Shown here in pieces: positions 13,720-27,180 of a DNA stretch of 64,000 bases. How positions within the stretch are numbered: position 1 is the stretch's first letter; each line of letters starts with the position of its first letter. The position numbers and the translations under genes were made by a program. The notes beneath the pieces are model-generated. The model ran no database searches. It was not told the origin of the DNA and was given only the letters and a program-made list of their open reading frames with translations. This stretch comes from Capsicum annuum (taxonomy: Eukaryota > Streptophyta > Magnoliopsida > Solanales > Solanaceae): the NCBI RefSeq assembly GCF_002878395.1, contig NC_061121.1, positions 11,567,416 through 11,631,415 of the forward strand. The letters run 5' to 3'.

Positions 13720-13902
13720 ATCACCCTCTTATTGATGCAGGACTATAGTATGATAGTTGGCCTGAGTGTTAGTAGTCACAGCTTGGGCTAACGCCTAAAA
13801 GGTAGCCCAAAACTCAGCATGAGACACATTTTCATTCAGAGGGTCAGTAGGCTGGGGTGGATGGTAATTATTTTTGTGGGCATTAGCTCTGCGGGGAGGT
13901 AT
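13720..13902 (-). pseudogene. Gypsy gag N-terminus (element D), start codon lost
   Basis: The minus strand reads PPRRANAHKNNYHPP and, further on, NENVSHAEFWATF, the typical gag N-terminus of this chromovirus group. The position expected for the ATG (13902-13900) is ATA. The gag is cut after about 60 codons by LTR C. The rest of this element's interior is not in the window. The leader (13903-14095) and primer site lie between it and LTR D. Confidence 0.7.
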
Positions 13903-14095
13903 ATTCTGTTACAAAATAGCATAAGTTAAAAGTAGATAGAGACAGTTGTAAGCACGATGGATCATGAAAGAAAAGAGATGATCTTCCTAAAACATCCCAT
14001 AGCCTCTTGCTCATAAATGTGACGCGCTTCACACCTATGATCAAAACTCTACGTAACACGGCATGTCTGACTCCCTAGGACTTTTTAAAACCTTA

Positions 14096-14108
14096 GGCTC
14101 TAATACCA
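14096..14108 (-). other. Primer-binding site of element D
   Basis: The minus strand reads TGGTATTAGAGCC, one base off the tRNA-Met consensus, four bases from LTR D. It defines LTR D as a 5' LTR of a minus-strand element. Confidence 0.75.
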
Positions 14109-14112
14109 AGTT

Positions 14113-16633
14113 TGTAACGCCCCGAAAATGTATCCCGAGATATCACACGGTGCTCAAGACTACAAGTAGTCTCAAGCTAACCCTGTAAGCCTTCTAATAA
14201 GTCTGCTACTCATATCAAAGTCGTTTAAGCAATCAGAAATACTAAATACTAAATTTTGTCTGAAACTAACTGAGATTAGCTGAACAGCATATCTAAAAAC
14301 TTATAAGCTAACAAATCTGAATAATTAATGCTGGAAGTCTAAACCACAACTAGCACTCCGACAAGCCTCTACTACTAAGGACTAGAGAGTCATCGGGACA
14401 GACCCCCAATTGACTCGAACTGAATTGAAAACAACTAAACAAATACTACAGAAGTAGAAAATTTGAATGAATAGGTCCCCGAAACATGAAGACTCACCAA
14501 TTGTCAGGATATAGATGGATATGACCGAAATCACTCATGCTGCTAAGACTGAGCACCTGAACCTACATTATTAAACAATGTAGCACATAGACATATATGT
14601 GGATCAGTACTTTGAGGATGTACTAAGTATATGGGGGTGAATGCAAAAGTAAAATAATATCTTAATGCTTATCGGAATTTATAAAGTGTGCATGCTAAAT
14701 GTAATGACTCACACTGGCTTGAATAACTAAAAGCTGAAAATCATGAATCATGAATAATAAAACATACTGTGTAAATATTGAGAGCCAAAAAACTTAGTTC
14801 TAAAAGTTGTAATTTTACTCTTTCTATTAGTGAAAATAATTAGGACTGAAATTAAGTTTGTTTTCAAATCATGCGGGCTAAGAGTAAAAAGAGGGACTTA
14901 CCTTTATATCTATAACCTAAAAACTGAAATCTCATAGCTAATGTCTTATGTAAAACAATATCTAAAATAAATTGTGAGTCTTTATACTTAGTATTTAAAA
15001 TTTGTTCTATTATTATTTTCTGTTAGGGAGGTTCTTCTAACCGACTTACACTATGTAAGCTATCATAGTGTCCAACGTCTAGCTCCCCTAAGGGGAAAAT
15101 CTCACGTTCGGGAGAGGTGTCATACTCTTGCCAAGGAGTATAACCTGAGCTAAGTGATCACAATTTGTATTTGTATCCATATAATTGAAATAATCTGAAT
15201 TTGTACCTACGTTGACTCGTAGTTCTAGGAAAGCAGGATGCACTAAACCCATAATTCTCGTTCGGTGCTAAATACTACTCCTTTTAATATGTATGCTCAT
15301 TTTGTAGGAAATCCACTTTAAATGACATAATGATTCATACTGAAAGCTAATTGTACATCTGTTTGTTTAAAACTGAAGTTTAAGCTCTAAGTGGATTCCA
15401 TATCTTTAGCTAAAGATCAAAATATCAAATTTTTACTCAAAATTAATCATAAACATATCATGGGTTGCTTAAAAGCATAATTCCTTGGATTATCAATATC
15501 AAAGCTAAGGCTGAATAACCCATATTTCAAACTCAAGACAAATCGTCATGAATCAAAGTCAATAGCCAAAATCATGGGGTTTTTGCACAATTCTGTTCAT
15601 AATAATGAAATTAAATTCTCAATATATGTAAAACAAGCCAAACGTATGGACATGTAAAAATAGAGATTCAACTCATCATTCAATTCTCTTGTAATAGCAT
15701 AACCTTCAAATAATAGTCATTATGTATGAACCCTAAATTGAAAATTCATGTATATTCATGTAAATCCATGTAAAATATAATTAAAAAGCAAGTTTTGGGC
15801 ATAAGGGTGGAAGGATTACCCTTGTTCATAATCCTACATACCTTAATTGATAAACTAGATGAAGAAGCTTGAACTTTGAGTTCCTATTGGTGCTCTTGAA
15901 GATTGATTCTTGGAATTCTTGAATTGGGAACCTTGAATTTTGAACTATATTGGAAAAAGAATGGTGGAATTTGGGGATTCTTAAAGTTTGAAATTGAAGC
16001 TCTAGGATTTCTTGAAGAGGAATTTAATGAAAAGTGAGTATATTTTGCTCACCAATGAGATAAATCTTCTTTTTTCACGATTTGGGGCTTGGAAAAAGAT
16101 AAAGATACCCTTGAGGATTTAAATCCTACAACTGGAACACCGATTAAGACATCACCACGATGCGGTGAGTAGGTCATCGCGATACCCACCGCGACGCGGT
16201 GGAATCGCGATGACTCACTGGATCATGACAAATGCTATTTTAGGCCTTACCACGACGCGGTCCAATCGCGGTAAGCTATTGGATATTGACCATTATCGAT
16301 TTGGGCTCCATCGCGATGCGGTGTCCTCCTCACCGCTATACTCACCGTGATGCAGCCTAATCATGGTGAGCTACTATTTCGTCAAATCTAACATCATCCA
16401 AACCTTGTTCGGAAATTTTAAAAATTACCCGAGACATGTTATTTACACCACTGAATATAATTTATCTTAAAATTCCTTGTCTCGGAGCCCGAAAGGTCAA
16501 GTTAAAAATCTTCGAAGTTTGAAGGGAGTCAAAAATGACTAAGTCCCTCAACTCTTAGCTTTATTTTCAAGTTCTAAGTGTTATGGGAATATACTAAGAG
16601 TTGAACTAAGCTAGGAATGTTTGGGGTATTACA
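14113..16633 (-). repeat. Gypsy LTR 'D' (diverged relative of A-C)
   Basis: Left edge TGTAACGCCCC, right edge GGGGTATTACA, about 2.5 kb. The first ~100 bases resemble LTRs A-C (CACACGGTGCTCA, CAAGCTAACCC), but the body is different, so this is a separate subfamily. Its U3 part at about 16145-16380 holds imperfect copies of a CG-rich motif (CGCGACGCGGTGG, CGATGACTCACTGG). It cuts into LTR G1, whose homology starts at 16634. The matching target duplication would lie outside the window. Confidence 0.8.
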
Positions 16634-18170
16634 GATAACAACTTCGACTAGAAACAAGAGTACTCAAGTCAACTCTACCCTAATTACGGTTTCAAGATTA
16701 CCACACTAGTCCAAAAAGGTCAAATATATAAATCATACTTCAAATGCTAAAACCATATCCCAAACATAGGTTTACATTATAACCAGGCTACAACAAATCT
16801 AAACTAGAGAGAGAAAGCAATGGGATTCAAAAGGGTTATAAACATGCCATTTTACGGGTCTAAAGCCCTTATCTGATCTCCATACATCAACAATCAAGGA
16901 CAAGTTATCCTACTCATAATCAAGCCCAACGTTCATATTCACATGCAACATATATCACACATCATCTATGAACAAAAGTAGACAGAAGCCTACCTCAAGG
17001 CCAAACTGTAAAACCTCACTTTATGCACCACAAGCCTGTCTTCACTTCACAATCCTCAAAATTCCATCACACTATAAAAATAATAATCTACTCATCAATA
17101 CAAGTCTAACGATACCCATATTGCACTACTGTGCTTCGGATCCAAAAACGATACCAAATACCTCAAGTGGGTCCCACTTACGAAAAATACATTTCCGAAG
17201 TCAACCCAATGTTCATACATGAACAAGAAATCAAAATCCTCAAAATGTTTGAAAAACAAGCAATCTTTGGGATAAAATAAAGCCCTGAGTGAATTTGGGG
17301 TTTTGGGTCAAAAATCAAGAAATTCATCAATAAAGTGATGAAATCTTACCTTAATCCGAGTGTAAATCATGATACTAGATGTTTACCAATCTCCATAGAC
17401 ACCCACAAGACTCGATTTTGAGTTATCATGCCCATTTATGGTTTTAGGCTCTCAAATATGAGTGAAAATCTCCAAATTTGCGACCTTGGGATCTATTTAT
17501 AGACCCTCAGCGAAGAGACGCGGTACCCAGTGAGTCATGATAGAAAAGTCAAAAACTTGTTTTTAACCCTCGGAGCTCATTCAGAAATTTGAGTGTAAAC
17601 CATATTTCAAATACATTGGAATTATAAAAACTATCCAAGATCGTTTTGTCCAAAAATGGGGCCCACACCTATAGTTTCGTTTTTCAAAAAATATGCTCAA
17701 TAGCCCAAAATAAAACTGGAAGCCTTGGGACCTGAACCAAGGGTTACCCTAGCCTAAAATCGATGTTTCGGATGCGATGAAAAAGTCAGATTTTCAATTC
17801 GAGGTCGTTTTGACCAAATATAGGCCCTACACCCGTATTTTAATTTTCCAACTTTTCGACCAATAGGTCGAAATGAGCTCGGGTACATTGAAAATTGAAC
17901 CAAAGGTCTACCAAGATTAGAATTGATATTTTGAATCTGCTGGTACAGTAGAAATGTGCATCTGAGATCATTTCACTGAAGTTTTTGCCCTTTGGCCATT
18001 TGGAACCAGCGAACACTACAAAATAGGGAATTGGCTCTAAAAAACAGATGAACTTCGCAGTAATTAAGCCACCGGTACCAGCAAGTCATAAATGACTTGG
18101 GGTAGCTATGGAGAAGCTCAAACGGTGAAGATAAGCATAAATATGGAAAATGACCTGAAGGGTCATTACA
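16634..18170 (-). repeat. LTR 'G1' (3' LTR of the second LTR element, left end truncated)
   Basis: 16634-18170 is collinear with 22783-24344. The right edge GGTCATTACA gives a minus-strand LTR start TGTAATGACCC. A TATA-like CTATAAATAG lies on the minus strand near 17492-17502. The left part is missing where LTR D interrupts it. Confidence 0.8.
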
Positions 18171-21100
18171 ATATCTACTACTAAAAGGACTTTCGTCCCC
18201 GCAAGTCAACGGATAGAAAAAATCTCAAAAGCTCGAAAAGATGAGGTACTGAGCGCACATGCTCCAAGCATGACTTCCCAGATAACCTCCGAAGAGAGAA
18301 AACACTTCTAAGGGATTTCACCACAGTTATCCTATTTTTCAACTAGCACTCTCATTCTACTTCCAAAATAGCCAAAACTCAATATAACCCTAACTGGCCT
18401 CAAACTGAACCAATAAGATTGATGCACGCACATCTGATTAACAACATGCTGATACCATATCTATACCCATATAAATCAACAAAGGCTCATCCAAGTCAAA
18501 ATCAATCCAAGGCATGAGTCATAAAACCGACTCCAAATCCAAAAATAACCTTCCTTTATCATTTTGCACATGTTATCTACTCTAATCTAGGAGGAAAATC
18601 ACTTAAGTCTCGTCCATGCAGTCCTATCATAGAGAACACAAAGAACTGAAGCCGATCCATTGAAAGTCCATATGAGAAACATAAGAATAAGCTCATAAGA
18701 TTCTATCTGGCACACAAATAGAGATAATCAAGGAATGCAATCTATGCCAATGTTGCAACCAGTCCGGATGAAAATCGAACTAAAATGCCAAAGTCCAAGG
18801 TATAACTACTCATCACTGAATATTTCACTCTAGGGTGTCCCATCAATCGAGAATAAATCCATACCGAATCCATCTCAAGTATATTACTCCCACTGAGTAA
18901 GGTCAAAACAAAAACTCGAGGTCAAAACTGAAATAACCAATAGGGGGCCCATGGGTCATCATCTGAACACTTATCAACTATAATCTAACCGAAGTCTAAA
19001 AGAAAAAATAGGCAACCATAGAGTAGGCTCAACCAACCTATAAATGAAATTTGAACAAGGACAAGTCTAAAACAAAAGTTGCATGCAAGCTCTACAACAC
19101 CAAGCTGAAATATCAATACCAAGGTTGAATCACTCGATCTCAAATATCTAAATCAAAACTAAAAATAGGTAGGCACTAATGCTCCAAATCTATCATACTT
19201 GCAAATTGCCATTCCAAGGAGTCAAATCCAAAACTTAGCCAATAAGGCTATATCAATGTCAACTATCTCAAATCGAATCTAGTATCCAAATTTGACATAT
19301 CTGAGATAAATCATAGCAAGCCATAGTTGAGACATATCAGGAGAGAAAAATCACTACTGGGATAATCATTAATTAATAATCAGAAGCAACCAACTCTATA
19401 TCGATTGGGGGGAATAAAATATAGCCGCAAACTAGAAATCATACAAAAGGATGAACAACTGGCTGAAAATACATATAACCCACTTCATATCCACTGGAGG
19501 GCATGAACTATCCAAATATACTCAAGAACTTCCCAAGGATGAAAACAACACCGGAAATGGCAGAAGCTTTAGCAACTCAAAAAAATGCAACTTAAGCCAT
19601 GAACTAACTAATCCAATACTCTATCTAGGCAAAGAAATAGCCACAGGTACATATTACCAATGAGAAACACTCCACTAAACCTCATTAGGATGAAAAAACT
19701 CTAAAATAGGGATTTCCTTAATACACCCCATAATCACATCATCGAAGAAGAAATATATCAATCTCGAAACCAAGGACAAAGTCACAACCACCACCAGAAA
19801 GTCAACAGCTACAGATAAAGAGCTTCTAATTTGCCAACTCGAGAGGCAATCACAGAAAAGGCCACCTGCCTCTAACTTTCCAACTCCACTAGATAAAACC
19901 ATGTCAAATCAAGAAAGCAGCAACCAATTTCCACACTAACAATAAGGCAAACCATCCCTAGTGAATGAACCCAACATACCTATGAGATGAATCCACAATA
20001 TCTCCACATCAAATATCAAAATCTCTATCGGATAGTGAAATATCCACAAACGAAGAACGAACCTCAAACTGGTCCATCTCATAAATAGGTTATACCGAAA
20101 GAGATAGCCAAAACAAAATCCTTCGCAACTCAGGAGGCAAGTCTATCGATCTTAAACTCAAAAATAGGAGAAAACTCAAAGAACCATGGAAGGTCAACTA
20201 ACCTTCAATACCACAAGACATCCTCAAATCAATCTAATATAGCTAACTAAGAGGGAACACAGTCAACCTCGTCGTGCTAGGGAGAAAAGTCATCAAATCA
20301 GGTTATATCTACTCAAGCCATCAAATAATATCATAAGAAAATAAAAGTCTAACTAGATAACACTAGTCTATATAGTGACCCAGCGAGGATCAAATTCATC
20401 ATGTAACAACATCAAGTAATAATACCAAGTAATATCAATAACCTCACACGGTGGTAGCAATAACATGGCTAGACATAGAATAATTGTGCATAGTAATGCA
20501 ATCATAAGATAGTAGAGGCCGAACACATACCTCAATCTCGTTACTGAATCAATGACCAATCTATCATAGGCTATCCATAATAATGATAGTAAAAATATCA
20601 ATAACATCATAAATAATTGGCTACTCTGGAAAACCAAATACCTAACTGGGCATATGCGTACCCCCACCGCCCCAGACTTGGAAGGTTCAATCAGCATACA
20701 ATAATACATGGCATATTCTTCACTCATATATATGCAACCATCCTATACCTGTTGATAAATATAGGTGCATAATGGTGATAAGCAATTCGTATACAAGAAT
20801 GAATGCAAAGTACACAATCAACATCACAACTCATCATAATTGTCCTCATCAGGACCATCATCATCATAATCAACCTTTATCCTTGCCGACTATCAACACA
20901 TTATCATTGGTATCCTCCAGCCTTGTCGGATATCAACATATTATCAATATATCCTCCGATCTTTTCGGGTATCAACATCATCACAACAGTATTCTCCGGC
21001 CTTATCGGGTATCAATATATCCTCCAGTCTTGTCGGGTATTAATATATCATCATAACAGTATCCTCCAGCCTTGTCGGGTATAAATATATCATCAACATA

Positions 21101-22782
21101 TCCTTCGGCCTTAAAGGGTATCAATATATCATCATAATAGTGTCCTCCGGCCTTATCGGGTCTCAATATATCACCATAATAGTCTTTACTGAATAACATA
21201 TACTAAAATACTCATAAACATAGTCATATCACCATAGAATATCTATCAAGTAAATAATTCCCAACTATTTGTTATTAACTAACCAACACTTATTATAATT
21301 GAATCACTAGTTTGCTAGTCATCACATAACCTCCAGTTATTAGCCTAAATATTATCCTTCACATAATACTTATTTACGGGATAGCAACTAACCACTATTT
21401 ATTTAATATCCAATATCTAAAATCTAGTCAAGGTTCAACACTAGACCAAAACCGCCTTTTATCCATCATTCATTATTATCAACTAATCTCCTATATCTGT
21501 TAATCATTATTAGACAACACATTACTACTTGTCACCTAACCATCTTTTATTAACTGACACCATTCATTAACTAATCATCATTTACCAACTAATCCTTGCT
21601 TAAGTATTCATTAGTTAATTATTTAGCAACTATTCATAGTTATTAACTAGTCACCTCTTATTACCAACACCTTTTATTATTTCGACTCATAAACATACAA
21701 CTCCTCATTTATTGACTAATCGACATCACGAACTTAGTCATTAATACCAATTAACCTTCACCTATGCTAGACCTGACCACACCATAAGTCACGTATTAAC
21801 CATCGCTTGCTACCATGTTTCAACTAAGCAAAATTCATTAACTAATACATTAGATTCCTAGCCATCAAGTGCTATAGTCCCCTAATAGACAACTAGTTAC
21901 CCATAGCTTAACTGTTAATTAGGAAGAACAATTGTAAGATCATATTTCAGCTATAATTACATCAATTACCAATATAATACTCATGAATATATCAAATCTA
22001 TGCATGCCATCACTAGTATCCAATCAATAAAGTCGAAAGCAACATACCGCATCTTTCTCCATCCCATACCAGAGAGATATGTATACAAATATATATGTAT
22101 TCATAAACTATAATCGTATCCTTTACATTGATAAACACTTCTCGAATATTCAATCATTATCATAACATGGACCTTGGCCCATTAATTTATCTGGAATAGT
22201 CACAACATCATAATCACGGCCTTAGGCCCATATACATATCCGAAACTCATATCGATAATTATATTTATAAGCATAGCATATCTCTAATCATCTCACATAT
22301 AGGAGGTATCTCACATATTGGAGGCATAATATAGATAAACATGTAATTATCTATAGGATATCTTATATTGATAAGTCATACATCATGACTAGGAGGAATA
22401 TCATCTCTATTGGTCCATTATCAAGTCTAAGAGAAAATAGCATCTCGATAGACCACATAACATATCTAGGAGGAATATCATCTCTAAATATCTAATATCA
22501 CTTCCACAAGAGGTATGATAACCACAGCTCAAAAGCCACATTTCGGGAACATCATTACAAGGTACCAAGTTACGAAGTAACCTTATTCTAAGGTTTACTA
22601 GCCTCATCTATGTCTAAGATCCGCAACTAAGTCCACAAGACTTAACACAAGTTTTGGCCTAAGTGGCCTGGACGATCCCACTCCTAATCCCTAATTTCCA
22701 TAATTAGGCACAGTATGCCCCAAACTAGGATAAGTTATCTAGTTCATCTTCTAGATGTCAAGTAAGTCATATTCAAGCCTAA
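18171..22782 (-). mobile_element. Interior of large LTR element without recognisable gag-pol (LARD-like)
   Basis: Lies between LTRs G1 and G2. Next to G1 the minus strand carries a purine-rich stretch (GCGGGGACGAAAG ... TAGTAGATA) that could be the polypurine tract. I read both strands and see no protease, RT, RNase H or integrase motif; the open frames are short and not family-like, including a hydrophobic 119-codon minus frame at 20368-20727. The right part contains short repeats of AGGAGGAATATCATCTC at about 22389-22490. The primer-binding site and exact inner edge of G2 were not found. This fits a large retrotransposon derivative that moved in trans, or a degraded element. The minisatellite at 20880-21185 is listed separately. 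Confidence 0.6.
20880..21185. repeat. Minisatellite inside the LARD-like interior
   Basis: About seven imperfect head-to-tail copies of a 35-50 base unit, each with CCTCCGGCCTTGTCGGGTAT followed by CAATATATCATCATAA. Unit lengths vary by loss of the AT-rich half. It produces overlapping open frames on both strands that are repeat artefacts. Confidence 0.8.
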
Positions 22783-24344
22783 GATAACAACTTAGACTAG
22801 AAACAAGGGTACTCAAGTCAACTCTACCCAAATTACGGTTTCAAGATTACCACACTGGTCCAAATAGGTCAAATATACAATTTATGCTTCAAATGTTAAA
22901 ACCATATCCCAAACATAGGTTTACATCATAACCACACTATAGCAAATCTAAACTAGAGAGGAAAAGAAATAGGATTTAAATGGGTTATAAATATGCCATA
23001 TTTCGGGTCCAAAGCCCTTATCTAATCTCCATACATCAACAATCAAGGCCAAGTTATCCTACGCATAATCAAGCCTAACATTCATATTCACACGTAACAT
23101 ATATCACATATCATCTATGAAGAAAAGTAGACAAAATCCTACCTTAAGGACAAATCGTAAAACCTCACTTCATGCACCATACGCCCATCTTCACTTCACA
23201 ATCCCCAAAATGTCATCACACTATCGAAATCATAATCTACTCATCAATATGACTCTAGCGATACTCATATTGCACTATTATTCTTCGGGTCCAAAAATGA
23301 CACCAAAAACCCCAAGTGGATCCCACTTACGAAAAATACGTTTCCGAAGCTAACCCGATGTTTGTACATGAACAAGGAATCAAAACCCTCAAAAATGAGT
23401 GAAAAACAAGCAATCTTTGGGCTAAAATAAAGCCCTAAGTGGATTTGGGATTTTGGATCAAAAATCAAGAAATTCATCAATAAAGTAATGAAATCTTACC
23501 TTAATTAATCCGGGTGAAAATCATGATAATAGATGTTTATCAATCTCCCTAGACACCCACAAGACTCAATTTTGATTGATCATACTCATTTAGGGTTTTA
23601 TGCTTTCAAAGATGAATGAAAAATCCCCAAATTCGCGACCTTGGGGTCAATTTATAGACCCCCTCGGCGAAGAGACGCGGTACCCCATGACAGCAACGTC
23701 AAAAACTTATTTTTAACCCTCGAAACTCATTCGAAACCCAAATAGTGAAATCCAATAGTAAAATTTGAGTATAAACCACATTTTAGATCCATTGGAATCA
23801 TCAAAACTTTCATCTAAGATCGTTTCGAAAAAAAGTGGGGCCCACACCTATAGTTTCGTTTTTCAAAAGATACACTCAATAGCCCAAAATAAGATTGGAA
23901 GCCTTAGGACCTGAACGAAGGATCCTCCTAGCCTAAAATCAAAATTCTGGACGCGATGGAGAAGTCGGATTTTCAATCATAGGTCGTTCGACCAAATGTG
24001 GGTCCCACACCCATAATTTAATTTTTCAACTTTTCGATCAATAGGTCGAAATGAGCTCGGGTGCATTGAAAACCAAACCAAAGATCTACCTAGATTAAGA
24101 TTGATATTTTGAATTTGACGAAACAATCGAAATTTGCCTTTGAAATTATCTCACTGTAGTTTTTGCCCGGTGGTCATTTGAAACCGGCGAAGACTTCAAA
24201 ATAGGGAGTTGGCTCTAAAAACAAACGAACTGCCCGATAATCGAGTCACTGTTCCTAACAAGTCATAAATGACTTGGGATAGCTATGGAAAACCCCAAAC
24301 GGTGAAGATAAGAGTAAATATGGAAAATCACTTAAAGCATTTCA
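22783..24344 (-). repeat. LTR 'G2' (5' LTR of the second LTR element)
   Basis: Collinear with G1, including the CTATAAATT TATA-like site near 23645-23655 and the GACGCGGTACCC motif. The right edge has decayed to GCATTTCA. The true left edge may lie somewhat left of 22783, since G1 is cut there and gives no comparison. Confidence 0.7.
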
Positions 24345-25360
24345 AATATGTAATAATTATTTGTCCATAACTCAAAAGTTGCAGACATATATTTAATTTA
24401 TCCAGAAATCAAAATATATGTCTTGAGAATAAACATAACATGTCTTGAACATTCATTTTAACAATAAAAATTCAATCAAATTTTTTATAACATAAGTTAA
24501 TTTTCAAACAATTCTAAACTAATAATCATTGATTCATCAGGTGGTGGAACAAATTTATGTCTTGATCTTGAAGAATCATCGTCTCACTAACATAGTGTTT
24601 CTTCAACTTGACCACACCGTAATTTCAGTAAAGAGATGCATATCTCAATCGATGTGTAGCTGCATCAAAATCTGATGAAGGAGTTAGTATTTTTTCGCTC
24701 AAATGCTTCGCATATTCGGCGATAAATACACCACAGTCCCTGAATATTATGATAAAATTAAATTAAATTTTTTCAAATACATAAATATATATGTACGCAT
24801 CATTAGATATACTTGTATATGTGGATTTTTATACCAACAATACACAAATGAAAAACCATCAATCCTATGTATAACTTGTCAATCATCTACATAACTGCAT
24901 AAATAACGTACATAACTTGTAAATCATATATAGAACTGCATAAAGAAGGTTGTTCATAATACTTATGACCATTAAGAATAAGAATATATGGCAGTTTTAT
25001 TTATCATAATGTATATGCCTCCAAAATACATACCATTATATATCATTAGGTGTCTTGAATACATAGCAACATTATGTATGTTGATCCATATACATAACGT
25101 CTGTTATGAATATGAACAAAACATAATAGATTAATCCATAAACATAACGTTTGTTATGTATATACATTGAAATTAACAAAATGGACTATATACATAACAA
25201 TTCATATGTAATGAATCATATACATAACTATTGGTATGTATAGAAGCACATAAGCACCATATACATAACAATGTTATGTATGTGGACTGAGTAATATCAA
25301 CAATTTTCACATGGCTGAAGATAACAGCAAAAAATCGAAAAAAACAAAAAAAAAAAGATT
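24345..25360. other. Non-coding AT-rich spacer with short inverted motifs
   Basis: No gene seen. Between about 24900 and 25290 the motif TACATAAC recurs, several times followed within a few bases by GTTATGTA, so many short hairpins are possible. The rest is low-complexity AT-rich sequence. Confidence 0.5.
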
Positions 25361-26494
25361 GGAAAAAGTCATTGTTTACACCCTAAATTATATTCGAAAA
25401 GTCTAAGACATACTCAAACTATTATGATGATTTTTTACATACTTATACTACTTAAAAGTAAATTTATTTACACCCCAGAAGCTAATGTAGCAACAAAATA
25501 AATAAAAAAGGAAAAATAGTACGTGAAAGGATAATTTAAAAAAAAAAAGGATTAAAAAAACATTTCTTCATTTTTTTTCTTCTTGACATTTTCATGGCTC
25601 TTCTCCTTCTTTTTTTTCTATTCAAAATCACTTTATTTCTTTTACTAATTAATCGATTACATATTCACCATTCTCTACCTTGAGCTTGAACGAAATTTCT
25701 AATGGTGATAATATTTAGTGGTGGGTGATAAAATTGATGGTGATATAAAATTTATTTTTAATAATTGACAATAGAACTAGTGCAATTTTGATGGTGAATG
25801 ATGAAATTTGTGGTTGTGATTGTGCTTAAATCAGATCGTGGCAACGATGGTAGCTAGATTAAATGGGTTCCTTAATAGTGCAACAAAGGTAGATTAAATG
25901 GGTTTCTTAATGGTGGCAACAAAGGTGGAAGATGATTTTGATAATGAAATGAGCTTTTTAATAGCGCAATTAAATACCGATTGAAGTATTTTCAGAACAA
26001 GAAAATTTTTGACTGAAGTTTTGGACAAAGAAAGGAAGAAGATGAGGAAATGAGTCTATTTTTTGGTAATTCCAATGATGAATTTTATTGAATATATGGT
26101 GATTCTTTGTAATTTTTTTATGGTGGCAATGTTTATGTGATGATTTTGATAGTGAATTTTGTTGTGGGTAGTGAATCTATGGTGGCGGAGATATGAATTT
26201 TATGATGACGACAGTGGCGATGGAGATGGTTTGATGGAGTTTGGTGGTGTTGTAGTGAAGAAGATGAAATTAGGTGGCATGGAATTTATTTTAACAAAAT
26301 CTAATGAAAAATCTGATGTGGCAACGACGTGGCGCGAGTATAAATCACTCTTCATCATGTGACTGGTTGTAGGTGCGCAAGGGTGGACATAAACTCACTT
26401 TTACATAGTTGAGGTGTGTATTAGGACAATTTAATAGTTAGAGTGTGTCTTAGACTTTTCGAATATAATTTACGATGGAAACAATGACTTTTCC
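25361..26494. mobile_element. Non-autonomous DNA transposon with long terminal inverted repeats
   Basis: The left end GGAAAAAGTCATTGTTTACA and the right end, read on the minus strand, GGAAAAGTCATTGTTTCCAT, match as inverted repeats for about 62 bases (25361-25423 against 26432-26494), and more weakly to about 120 bases. The shared core includes AAATTATATTCGAAAAGTC. The interior is about 900 bases, rich in GGTGGCAA-type repeats, with a 67-codon frame (26159-26362) and no transposase. Long inverted repeats suggest Mutator-like or foldback type. Flanks are A-rich, so a 9-base target duplication cannot be judged by eye. Confidence 0.75.
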
Positions 26495-27180
26495 TAGAAA
26501 AAATTCAAATACAAAATCTCATTACCTTTGGTAGACGAGGCCATGATGTATACTCCTTTTTATTCTTCCTTGACGATTTTTCAACTTGATCTTTTGAACT
26601 TCGAGCAGCAACTTCCCTCAATTTTTTTTATCTTTTTGGGATTGTTGCGATGTTTTAATCTATTTTCACTGAAATTAGGATCATCGTAATCAAAATTATC
26701 AGGAACAAACCTGATAACCCGATTTGTTGGTTCAATATGCTCTAACTGAGTTAATCTTTAATTAAGGAGAATCAACCATTACTTAGTAAGAATTAATGAA
26801 TGAAACACATGCAATAACTTACTCCATCAAATCTTGATTTGGTAAAGTTGAAAAGAAAGAGTAAAATCTTACTTACCTCCAATCTTAAATATCAGAATGA
26901 TTGTTAATGGAGTTTCTGAAAATCTTGAAGGACGATGAGGAAGAGTTTGAATCAAACATGATTGAGAATTCAAAAGTGATAACTACTAGATAGAGGCTCC
27001 TTGATTATAGGCATCGTATAAGGATTAAAACGTGTAAAAAAGGAAATGTAAAGTAATGTATATGACTTTTAGAGAGAGAAATTGAAAAAGTGGGATATTT
27101 GAAATAAGTTTTGAGAATTGAGATATTGTGTAATAAATGAAAGTTAAGTTGTTGTTTTATGTAATTTTTGGTTTTTTCCC
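26495..27180. other. Intergenic, nothing recognised
   Basis: No family-like frame, LTR edge or RNA gene seen on either strand. It ends where similarity to the flank of SOT2 (from about 57253) begins. Confidence 0.5.

Noticed and set aside
6495..14108. tRNA-like segments near the LTRs
   Set aside because: Only the 13-base primer-binding complement is present; there is no cloverleaf.
20368..20727. 119-codon hydrophobic minus-strand frame, looks membrane-like
   Set aside because: Lies in the non-coding interior of the LARD-like element, has no family pattern, and AT-rich sequence readily gives Leu/Ile/Tyr-rich frames.
20772..21199. Overlapping frames on both strands and a CRISPR-like repeat pattern
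   Set aside because: Head-to-tail minisatellite with imperfect units and no unique spacers; the frames are repeat translations.
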